This document shows positions 21,435 to 32,341 of a stretch of 64,000 nucleotides of DNA, piece after piece. Origin of the DNA: Synanceia verrucosa (lineage: Eukaryota; Chordata; Actinopteri; Perciformes; Synanceiidae); NCBI GenBank assembly GCA_029721515.1, contig CM056550.1, positions 10,605,844 to 10,669,843 of the forward strand, written 5' to 3'. The notes beneath the pieces were generated by a model. That model was not told the DNA's origin. It searched no databases and was given only the letters and a program-made list of their open reading frames with translations. Each line of letters opens with the position of its first letter. The stretch's first letter is position 1. Position numbers and translations under genes: made by a program.

Positions 21435-24075
21435 CATTACGGCCATACCAACCTGCATACGCCCGATCTCATCTGATCTCGGAAGCTAAGCACGGTCGGG
21501 CCTGGTCAGTACTTGGATGGGAGACCGCCTGGGAATACCAGGTGCTGTAAGCTTTTCAACTGACGGTGGGAAAACTGCCAAAAAATGTCATCGCATGTCG
21601 AAAAAGACAAAAACAATACACCATGAAAAAAGTCGTCAGAAAGACTTCGCGGCATCCTTGAAAGGCCCCTTTGTGGCATTTGTCTTCGCTTTCGGCCACA
21701 CCAACCTGCATACATCTGATCTCGTCTGATCTCGGAATCTAAGCACGGTCGGGCCTGGTCAGTACTTGGATGGGAGACCGCCTGGGAAAACCAGGTGCTG
21801 TAAACTTTTCAACTGACGGTAGGAAAACTGCCAAAAAATGTCATCGCATGTCAAAAAAGACAAAAACAATACAGCATGAAAAAAGTCGTCAGAAAGACTT
21901 TGCGGCATCCTTAAAAGGCCCCTTTGTGACATTTGTTTTCGCCACGGCCACACCAACCTGCATACGCCCGATCTCCTCTGATCTCGGAAGCTAAGCACGG
22001 TCGGGCCTGGTCAGTACTTGGATGGGAGACCGCCTGGGAATACCAGGTGCTGTAAGCTTTTCAACTGACGGTGGGAAAACTGCCAAAAAATGTCATTGCA
22101 CGTCAAAAAAGACAAAAACTTCAATACAGCTCCAAAAAAGTCGTCAAAAAGACTTTGCGGCATCCTTAAAAGGCCCCTTTGTGACATTTGTTTTCGCCTA
22201 CGGCCACACCAACCTGCATACGCCTGATCTCGTCTGATCTCGGAAGCTAAGCACGGTCGGGCCTGGTCAGTACTTGGATGGGAGACCGCCTGGGAATACC
22301 AGGTGCTGTAAGCTTTTCAACTGACGGTGGGAAAACTGCCAAAAAATGTCATTGCACGTCAAAAAAGACAAAAACTTCAATACAGCTCCAACAAAGTCGT
22401 CAGAAAGACTTTGCGGCATCCTTAAAAGGCCCCACTGTGACATTTCTTTACGACAACTGCCACACCAACCTGCAGAAGCCGGTTCTATAATGATCTCGGA
22501 AGCTAAGCACGGACGGGCCTGGTCAGTACTTGGATGGGAGACCGCCTGGGAATACCAGGTGCTGTAAGCTTTTCAACTGACGGTGGGAAAACTGCCAAAA
22601 AATGTCATTACACGTCAAAAAAGACAAAAACTTCAATACAGCATGAAAAAAGTCGTCAAAAAGACTTTGCGGCATCCTTGAAAGGCCCCTTTGTGGCATT
22701 TGTCTTCGCTTACGGCCACACCAACCTGCATACATCTGATCTCGGAAGCTAAGCACGGACGGGCCTGGTCAGTACTTGGATGGGAGACCGCCTGGCAATA
22801 CCAGGTGCTGTAAGCTTTTCAACTGACGGTGGGAAAACTGCCAAAAAATGTCATCGCATGTCAAAAAAGACAAAAACAATACAGCTCCAAAAAAGTTGTC
22901 AGAAAGACTTTGTGGCATCCTTAAAAGGCCCCTTTGTGACATTTGTTTTCGCTTACGGCCACACCAACCTGCATACGCCCGATCTCGTCTGATCTCGGAA
23001 GCTAAGCACGGTCGGGCCTGGTCAGTACTTGGATGGGAGACCGCCTGGGAATACCAGGTGCTGTAAGCTTTTCAACTGACGGTGGGAAAACTGCCAAAAA
23101 ATGTCATCGCATGTCAAAAAAGACAAAAACAATACAGCTTCAAAAAAGTTGTCAGACAGACTTTGCGGCATCCTTAAAAGGCCCCTTTGTGACATTTGTT
23201 TTCGCTTACGGCCACACCAACCTGCATACACCCGATCTCGTCTGATCTCGGAAGCTAAGCACGGTCGGGCCTGGTCAGGACTTAGATGGGAGACCGCCTG
23301 GGAATACCATGTGCTGTAAGCTTTTCAACTGACGGTGGGAAAACTGCCAAAAAATGTCATCGCATGTCAAAAAAGACAAAAACAATACAGCTCCAAAAAA
23401 GTCATCAGAAAGACTTTGAGGCATCCTTAAAAGGCCCCTTTGTGGCATTTGTCTTCGCTGACGGCCAAACCAACCTGCATACGCCGGATCTCGTCTGATC
23501 TCGGAAGCTAAGCACGGACAGGCTTGGTCAGTACTTGGATGGGAGACTGCCTGGGAATAACAGGTGCTGTAAGCTTTTCAACTGACGGTGGGAAAACTGA
23601 CAAAAAATGTCATTGCATGTCAAAAAAGACAAAAACTTCAAAACAGCTCCAAAAAAGTTGTCAGAAAGACTTTGTGGCATCCTTAAAATGCCCCTTTGTG
23701 ACGTTTGTTTTCGCTTACGGCCACACCAACCTGCATACGCCAGATCTCGTCTGATCTCGGAAGCTAAGCACGGTCGGGCCTGGTCAGTACTTGGATGGGA
23801 GACCGCCTGGGAATACCAGGTGCTGTAAGCTTTTCAACTGATGGTGGGAAAACTGCCAAAAAATGTAATCGCATGTCAAAAAAGACAAAAACAATACAGC
23901 TCCAAAAAAGTTGTCAGAAAGACTTTGCGGCATCCTTAAAAGGCCCCGTTGTGGCATTTGTCTTCGCTGACGGCCACACCAACCTGCATTCGTCTGATCT
24001 CGGAAGCTAAGCACGGACGGGCCTGGTCAGTACTTGGATGGGAGACCGCTTGGGAATACCAGGTGCTGTAAGCTT
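21435..24075 (+). rRNA. 5S rRNA genes, array B copies 20-30
   Basis: Copies start at 21435, 21688, 21941, 22196, 22452, 22708 (deleted), 22951, 23204, 23457, 23713 and 23966 (deleted). The 21688 copy is full length but reads CATACATCTGATCTCGTCTG; removing one of its 10-bp GATCTCGTCT periods would give the common deleted form. The 22452 copy is damaged over its first 45 bp. The 23204 copy has AGGACTTAGATGG in the C-box region. Confidence 0.91.
22452..22571 (+). pseudogene. 5S pseudogene with a diverged 5' third
   Basis: Starts GACAACTGCC instead of GCTTACGGCC and reads TGCAGAAGCCGGTTCTATAA where others read TGCATACGCCCGATCTCGTC. From GATCTCGGAAGC (nt 42) onward it is normal. Changes extend upstream into the spacer (CCCCACTGTGACATTTCTTT). 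The internal promoter is intact, so it could still be transcribed. Confidence 0.75.
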
Positions 24076-24209
24076 CTCAACTGACGGTGGAAAAACTGCC
24101 AAAAATGTCATCGCATGTCAAAAAGACAAAAAGTTCAATACAGCTCCAAAAAAGTCGTCAAAAAGACTTTGCGGCATCCTTAAAAGGCCCCTTTGTGACA
24201 TTTGTTTTC

Positions 24210-26852
24210 GCTTACGGCCACAACAACCTGCATATGCCCGATCTCGTCTGATCTCGGAAGCTAAGCACGGACGGGCCTGGTCAGTACTTGGATGGGAGAC
24301 CGCCTGGGAATACCAGGTGCTGTAAGCTTTTCAACTGACGGTGGGAAACTGCCAAAAATGTCATCGCATGTCAAAAAGACAAAAACTAATACACCTCCAA
24401 AAAGTCGTCAGAAAGACTTTGCGGCATCCTTAAAAGGCCCCTTTGTGGCATTTGTCTTCGCTTACGGCCACACCAACCTGCATACGCCCGATCTCGTCTG
24501 ATCTCGGAAGCTAAGCACGGTCGGGCCTGGTCAGTACTTGGATGGGAGACCGCCTGGGAATACCAGGTGCTGTAAGCTTTTCAACTGACGGTGGGAAAAC
24601 TGCCAAAAAATGTCATCGCCTGTCAAAAAAGACAAAAACATCAATACAGCCCCAAAAAAGTTGTCAGAAAGACTTTGCGGCATCCTTAAAAGGCTCCTTT
24701 GTGGCGTTTGTTTTCGCTTACGGCCACACCTACCTGCATACACTGGATCTCGTCTGATCTCGGAAGCTAAGCACGGACGGGCCTGGTCAGTACTTGGATG
24801 GGAGACCGCCTGGGAATACCAGGTGCTGTAAGCTTTTCAACTGACGGTGGGAAAACTGCCAAAAAATGTCATCGCATGTCAAAAAAGACAAAAACTTCAA
24901 TACAGCTCCAAAAAAGTCGTCAGGAAGACTTTGCAGCATCCTTAAAAGGCCCCTTTGTGGCATTCGGTTTAGCTTACGGCCACACCAACCTGCATTCGTC
25001 TGATCTCGGAGGCTAAGCACGGACGGGCCTGGTAAGTACTTGGATGGGAGACCGCCTGGGAATACCAGGTGCTCTAAGCTTTTCAACTGATGGTGGGAAA
25101 ACTGCCAAAAAATGTCATTGCATGTCAAAAAAGACAAAAACTTCAATACAGCTCCAAAAAAGTCGTCAGGAAGAATTTGCGGCATCCTTAAAAGGCCCCT
25201 TTGTGGGATTTGTCTTGGCTTACGGCCACACCAACCTGCATACGCAGGATCTCGTCTGATCTCGGAAGCTAAGCACGGACGGGCCTGGTCAGTACTTGGA
25301 TGGGAGACCGCCTGGGAGTACTAGGTGCTGTAAGCTTTTCAACTGACGGTGGGAAAACTGCCAAAAAATGTCATCGCATGTCAAAAAAGACAAAAACTTC
25401 AATACAGCTTCTATAAAGTTGTCAAAAAGACTTTGCGGCATCCTTAAAAGGCCCCTTTGTGACATTTGTTTTGGCTTACGGCCCCACCAACCTGCATACG
25501 CCCGATCTCGTCTGATCTCGGAAGCTAAGCACGGACTTGCCTGGTCAGCACTTGGATGGGAAACCGCCTGGAAATACCAGGTGCTGTAAGCTTTTCAACT
25601 GACGGTGGGAAAACTGACAAAAAATGTCATCGCATGTCAAAAAAGACAAAAACAATACAGCTCCAAAAAAGTTGTCAGAAAGACTTTGTGGCATCCTTAA
25701 AAGGCCCCTTTGTGACATTTGTTTTCGCTTACGGCCACACCAACCTGCATACACCCGATCTCGTCTGATCTCGGAAGCTAAGCACGGTCGGGCCTGGTCA
25801 GTACTTGGATGGGAGACCGCCTGGGAATACCAGGTGCTGTAAGCTTTTCAACTGACGGTGGGAAAACTGCCAAAAAATGTCATCGCCTGTCAAAAAAGAC
25901 AAAAACATCAATACAGCCCCAAAAAAGTTGTCAGAAAGACTTTGCGGCATCCTTAAAAGGCTCCTTTGTGGCATTTGTTTTCGCTGACGGCCACACCAAC
26001 CTGCATTCGTCTGATCTCGGAAGCTAAGCACGGACGGGCCTGGTCAGTACTTGGATGGGAGACCGCCTGGCAATACCAGGTGCTATAAGCTTTTCAACTG
26101 ACACTGGGAAAACTGCCAAAAAATGTCATCGCATGTCAAAAAAGACAAAAACAATACAGCTCCAAAAAAGTTGTCAGAAAGACTTTGTGGCATCCTTAAG
26201 AGGCCTCTTTGTGGCATTTGTCTTCGCTTACGGCCACACCAACCTGCATACGCCCGATCTCGTCTGATCTCAGAGGCTAAGCACGGACGGGCCTGGTCAG
26301 TACTTGGATGGGAGACCGCCTGGGAATACCAGGTGCTGTAAGCTTTTCAACTGACGGTGGGAAAACTGACAAAAAATGTCATCGCATGTCAAAAAAGGCA
26401 AAAACTTCAATACAGCTCCAAAAAAGTTGTCAGAAGGACTTTGCGGCATCCTTAAAAGGCCCCTTTGTGACATTTGTTTTCGCCTACGGCCACAACAACC
26501 TGCATAAGCCCGATCTCGTCTGAACTGGGAAGCTAAGCATGGACGGGCCTGGTCAGTTCTTGGATGGGAGACCGCCTGGGAATACCAGGTGCTGTAAGCT
26601 TTTCAACTGACGGTGGGAAAACTGCCAAAAAATGTCATCGCATGTCGAAAAAGACAAAAACAATACAGCATGAAAAAAGTCGTCAGAAAGACTTTGCGGC
26701 ATCCTTGAAAGGCCCCTTTGTGGCATTTGTCTTCGCTTACGGCCACACCAACCTGCATACATCTGATCTCGGAAGCTAAGCACGGAAGGGCCTGGTCAGT
26801 ACTTGGATGGGAGACCGCCTGGCAATACAAGGTGCTGTAAGCTTTTCAACTG
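24210..26852 (+). rRNA. 5S rRNA genes, array B copies 31-41
   Basis: Copies start at 24210, 24460, 24716, 24972 (deleted), 25218, 25474, 25727, 25983 (deleted), 26226, 26482 and 26735 (deleted, ends 26844). The 25474 copy has changes in the C box and 3' stem (GATGGGAAACCGCCTGGAAA). The block stops 8 bp into the spacer at the N gap. Confidence 0.92.
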
Positions 26853-27352
26853 NNNNNNNNNNNNNNNNNNNNNNNNNNNNNNNNNNNNNNNNNNNNNNNN
26901 NNNNNNNNNNNNNNNNNNNNNNNNNNNNNNNNNNNNNNNNNNNNNNNNNNNNNNNNNNNNNNNNNNNNNNNNNNNNNNNNNNNNNNNNNNNNNNNNNNNN
27001 NNNNNNNNNNNNNNNNNNNNNNNNNNNNNNNNNNNNNNNNNNNNNNNNNNNNNNNNNNNNNNNNNNNNNNNNNNNNNNNNNNNNNNNNNNNNNNNNNNNN
27101 NNNNNNNNNNNNNNNNNNNNNNNNNNNNNNNNNNNNNNNNNNNNNNNNNNNNNNNNNNNNNNNNNNNNNNNNNNNNNNNNNNNNNNNNNNNNNNNNNNNN
27201 NNNNNNNNNNNNNNNNNNNNNNNNNNNNNNNNNNNNNNNNNNNNNNNNNNNNNNNNNNNNNNNNNNNNNNNNNNNNNNNNNNNNNNNNNNNNNNNNNNNN
27301 NNNNNNNNNNNNNNNNNNNNNNNNNNNNNNNNNNNNNNNNNNNNNNNNNNNN
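26853..27352. other. Assembly gap, 500 N
   Basis: Exactly 500 N inside array B. Sequence resumes at nt 23 of a 5S gene. The true length is unknown. Confidence 0.99.
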
Positions 27353-29496
27353 ATACGCCTGATCTCGCCTGATCTCAGAGGCTAAGCACGGACCAGGCCT
27401 GTTCAGTACTTGGATGGGAGACCGCCTGGGAATACCAGGTGCTGTAAGCTTTTCAACTGACGGTGGGAAAACTGACAAAAAATGTCATCGCATGTCAAAA
27501 AAGGCAAAAACTTCAATACAGCTCCAAAAAAGTTGTCAAAAAGACTTTGCGGCATCCTTAAAAGGCCCCTTTGTGACATTTGTTTTCGCCTACGGCCACA
27601 CCAACCTGCATAAGCCCGATCTCGTCTGAACTGGGAAGCTAAGCATGGACGGGCCTGGTCAGTACTTGGATGGGAGACCGCCTGGGAATACCAGGTGCTG
27701 TAAGCTTTTCAACTGACGGTGGGAAAACTGCCAAAAAATGTCATCGCATGTCGAAAAAGACAAAACTTCAATACAGCATGAAAAAGTCGTCAGAAAGACT
27801 TTGGCGGCATCCTTGAAAGGCCCTTTGTGGCATTTGTCTTCGCTTACGGCCACACCAAGCTGCATACATCTGATCTCGGGAGCTAAGCACGGAAGGGCCT
27901 GGTCAGTACTTGGATGGGAGACCGCCTGGCAATACAAGGTGCTGTAAGCTTTTCAACTGACGGTGGGAAAAATGCCAAAAATGTCATCCCATGTCAAAAA
28001 GACAAAAACAATACAGCTTCAAAAAAGTTGTCAGAAAGACTTTGCGGCATCCTTAAGGCCCTTTGCTTTAGAGGCATAAAAGGCCCCTTTGTGGCTTTTG
28101 ACTTCATTACGGCCTCACCAACCTGCTTACGCCCGATCTCGTCTGATCTCGGAAGCTAAGCGGCACGGTCGGGCCTGGTCAGTACTTGGATGGGAGACCG
28201 CCTGGGAATACCAGGTGCTGTAAGCTTTTCAACTGACGGTGGGAAAACTGCCAAAATGTCATCGCATGTCAAAAAGACAAAAACAATACAGCTCCAAAAA
28301 GTCGTCAGAAAGACTTTGCTGGCATCCTTAAAAGGCCCCTTTGTGACATTTGTTTTTATGCGGCCACACCAACCTGCATACGCCCGATCTCGTCTGATCT
28401 CGGAAGCTAAGCACGGTCGGGCCTGGTCAGTACTTGGATGGGAGACCGCCTGGGAATACCAGGTGCTGTAAGCTTTTCAACTGACGGTGGGAAAACTGCC
28501 AAAAAATGTCATTGCACGTCAAAAAAGACAAAAACTTCAATACAGCTCCAAAAAAGTCGTCAGAAAGACTTTGCGGCATCCTTAAAAGGCCCCTTTGTGG
28601 CATTTGTCTTCGCTTACGGCCACACCAACCTGCATACGCCAGATCTCGTCTGATCTCGGAAGCTAAGCACGGACGGGACTGGTCAGTACATGGATGGGAG
28701 ACCGCCTGGGAGTACCAGGTGCTGTAAGCTTTTCAACTGACGGTGGAAAAACTGACAAAAAATGTCATTGCACGTCAAAAAAGACAAAAACGTCAATACA
28801 GCTCCAAAAAAGTCGTCAAAAAGACTTTGCAGCATCCTTAAAAGGCCCCTTTGTGACATTTTTTTTCGCTTACGGCCACACCAACCTGCATACGCCCGAT
28901 CTCGTCTGATCTCGCAATCTAAGCACGGACGGGCCTGGTCAGTACTTGGATGGGAGACCGCCTGGGAATACCAGGTGCTGTAAGCTTTTCAACTGACGGT
29001 GGCAAAACTGCCAAAAAATGTCATCGCATGTCAAAAAAGACAAAAACAATACAGCTCCAAAAAAGTTGTCAGAAAGACTTTGCGGCATCCTTAAAAGGCC
29101 CCTTTGTGGCATTTGGTTTCGCTTACGGCCACACCAACCTGCATACGCCCGATCTCGTCTGATCTCGGAAGCTAAGCACAGACGGGCCTGGTCAGTACTT
29201 GGATGGGAGACCTCCTGGGAGTACCAGGTGCTGTAAGCTTTTCAACTGACGGTGGAAAAACTGACAAAAAATGTCATTGCACGTCAAAAAAGACAAAAAG
29301 TTCAATACAGCTCCAAAAAAGTCGTCAAAAAGACTTTGCGGCATCCTTAAAAGGCCCCTTTGTGACATTTGTTTTCGCTTACGGCCACACCAACCTGCAT
29401 ATGCCCGATCTCGTCTGATCTCGGAAGCTAAGCAAGGACGGGCCTGGTCAGTACTTGGATGGGAGACCGCCTGGGAATACCAGGTGCTGTAAGCTT
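27353..29496 (+). rRNA. 5S rRNA genes, array B copies 42-50
   Basis: 27353-27451 is a 3' part after the gap, with CGGACCAGGCCTGTTCAG in the promoter. Others start at 27588, 27842 (deleted), 28105 (3-bp GGC insertion, AGCGGCACGG), 28356 (5' end TTTATGCGG), 28612, 28868, 29121 and 29377. The spacer at 28050-28085 has a short insertion that repeats part of the TTAAAAGGCCC promoter region. The 29377-29496 copy is the empty-site paralogue of the element 2 target. Confidence 0.91.
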
Positions 29497-29629
29497 TTCA
29501 ACTGACGGTGGGAAAACTGCCAAAAAATGTCATCGCATGTCAAAAAAGACAAAAACTAAACACCTCCAAAAAAGTTGTCAGAAAGACTTTGCGGCATCCT
29601 TAAAAGGCCCCGTTGTGGCATTTGTCTTC

Positions 29630-29697
29630 GCTGACGGCCACACCAACCTGCATTTGTCTGATCTCGGACGCTAAGCACGGACGGGCCTGGTCAGTAC
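29630..29697 (+). pseudogene. Truncated 5S fragment fused to spacer
   Basis: A GCTGACGG-type copy with the 10-bp deletion that stops after GGTCAGTA (nt 77) and continues directly as CGGTGGGAAAACTGCC of the spacer. About 55 bp covering the C box, 3' end and terminator are gone. It cannot make 5S rRNA. Its uninterrupted counterpart is the copy at 45179-45288. Confidence 0.85.
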
Positions 29698-29823
29698 GGT
29701 GGGAAAACTGCCAAAAAATGTCATCGCATGTCAAAAAAGACAAAAACTTCAACACAGCTCCAAAAAAGTCGTCAAAAAGACTTTGCGGCATCCTTAAAAG
29801 GCCCCTTTGTGATATTTGTTTTC

Positions 29824-32205
29824 GCTTACGGCCCCACCAACCTGCATACGTCTGATCTCGGAAGCTAAGCACGGACGGGCCTGGTCAGCACTTGGATGAG
29901 AGACCGCCTGGGAATACCAGGTGCTGTAAGCTTTTCAACTGACGGTGGGAAAACTGACAAAAAATGTCATTGCATGTCAAAAAAGACAAAAACTTCAATA
30001 CAGCTCCAAAAAAGTCGTCAGAAAGCCTTTGCGGCATCCTTAAAAGGCCCCTTTGTGGCTTTTGTCTTCCATTACGGCCACACCAACCTGCATACGCCCG
30101 ATCTCGTCTAATCTCGGAAGCTAAGCACGGTCGGGCCTGGTCAGTACTTGGATGGGGAACTGCCTGGGAATACCAGGTGCTGTAAGCTTTTCAACTGACG
30201 GTGGGAAAACTGCCAAAAAATGTCATCGCCTGTCAAAAAAGACAAAAACATCAATACAGCTCCAAAAAAGTCGTCAGAAAGATTTTTCGGCATCCTTAAA
30301 GGGCTCCTTTGTGGCGTTTGTTTTCGCTTACGGCCGCACCTACCTGCATACGCCCGATCTCGTCTGATCTCGGAAACTAAGCACGGTCAGGCCTGGTCAG
30401 TACTTGGATGGGAGACTGCCTGGGAATACCAGGTGCTGTAAGCTGTTCAACTGACGGTGGGAAAACTGCCCAGAAATGTCATCGCATGTCAAAAAAGATC
30501 AACAAAGCTCCAAAAAAGTCGTCAGAAAGATTTTGCGGCATCCTTAAAAGGCCCTTTTGTGGCTTTTGTCTTCGCTTACGGCCACACCAACCTGCATACG
30601 CCCGATCTCGTCTGATCTCGGAAGCTAAGCATGGTCGGGCCTGGTCAGTACTTGGATGGGAGACCGCCTGGGCATACCAGGTGCTGTAAGCTTTTCAACT
30701 GACGGTGGGAAAACTGCCAAAAAATGTCATTGCATGTTAAAAAAGACAAAAACATCAATACAGCTCCAAAAAAGTCGTCAGAAAGACTTTGCGGCATCCT
30801 TAAAAGGCACCTTTGTGGCGTTTGTTTTCGCTTACGGCCACACCTACCTGCATACGCCCGAGCTCGTCTGATCTCGGAAGCTAAGCACGGACTGGCCTGG
30901 TCAGTACTTGGATGGGAGACCGCCTGGGAATACCAGGTGCTGTAAGCTTTTCAACTGACGGTGGGAAAACTGCCAAAAAATGTCATCGCATGTCAAAAAA
31001 GACAAAAACAATACAACTCCAAAAAAGTCGTCAGAAAGACTTTGCGGCATCCTTAAAAGGCCCCATTGTGGCAGATGTCTTTGCTTATGGCCACACCAAC
31101 CTGCAAACGCCTGATCTCGTCTGATCTCAGAAGCGAAGCACGGACGGGCCTGGTCAGTACTTGGATGGGAGACCGCCTGTGAATACCAGGTGCTGTAAGC
31201 TTTTCAACTGACGGTGGGAAAACTGACAAAAAATGTCATCGCATGTCAAAAAAGACAAAAACTTCAATACATCTCCAAAAAAGTCGTCAGGAAGAATTTG
31301 CGGCATCCTTAAAAGGCCCCATTGTGGCATTTGGTTTCCCTTACGGCCACACCAACCTGCATACGCCCGATCTCGTCTGATCTCGGAGGCTAAGCACGGA
31401 GGGGCCTGGTCAGTACTTTTATGAGAGACCGCCTGGGAATACCAGGTGCTGTAAGCTTTTCAACTGACGTTGGGAAAACTTACAAAAAATGTCATCGCAT
31501 GTCAAAAAAGATCAATACAGCTCCAAAAAAGTCGTCAGAAAGATTTTGCGGCATCCTTAAAAGGCCCCTTTGTGGCTTTTGTCTTCCCTTACGGCCACAC
31601 CAACCTGCATACGTCTGATCTCGGAAGCTAAGCACGGACGGGCCTGGTCAGTACTTGGATGGGAGACCGCCTGGGAATACCAGGTGCTGTAAGCTTTTCA
31701 ACTGACGGTGGGAAAACTGCCAAAAAATGTCATCGCATGTCAAAAAAGACAAAAACAATACAGGTCGAAAAAAGTCGTCAGAAAGACTTTGCGGCATCCT
31801 TAAAAGGCCCCTTTGTGGCATTTGTCTTCGCTTACGGCCACACCAATCTGCATACGCCGGATCTCATCTGATCTCGGATGCTAAGCACGGACGGGCCTGG
31901 TCAGTACTTGGATGGGAGACCGCCTGGCAATACCAGGTGCTGTAAGCTTTTCAACTGACAGTGGGAAAACTGCCAAAAAATGTCATCCCATGTCATAAAA
32001 GACAAAAACATCAATGCATCTCCAAAGAAGTCGTCAGAAAGACTTTGCGGCATCCTTAAAAGGCCCCTTTGTGGCATTTGGTTTAGCTTACGGCCACACC
32101 AACCTGCATACGCCCGATCTCGTCTAATCTCGGAAGCTAAGCACGGTCGGGCCTGGCCAGTATTTGGATGGGAGACAGCCTGGGAATACCAGGTGCTGTA
32201 AGCTT
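29824..32205 (+). rRNA. 5S rRNA genes, array B copies 52-61
   Basis: Copies start at 29824 (deleted, CATACGTCTG form), 30070 (CTCGTCTAATC), 30326, 30574, 30830, 31083 (GCTTATGG, AAGCGAAGC), 31339 (CCTTACGG), 31587 (deleted), 31830 and 32086. The C box of 31339 is altered (TACTTTTATGAGAG). The 32086 copy (GGCCAGTATTTGG) is the likely empty-site relative of the element 3 target. Spacers near 30490 and 31505 have the 8-bp loss. Confidence 0.9.
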
Positions 32206-32341
32206 TTCAACTGACACTGGGAAAACTGCCAAAAAATGTCATCGCCTGTCAAAAAAGACAAAAACATCAATACAGCCCCAAACAAGTCGTCAGAAAGACT
32301 TTGCGGCATCCTTAAAAGGCTCCTTTGTGGCGTTTGTTTTC

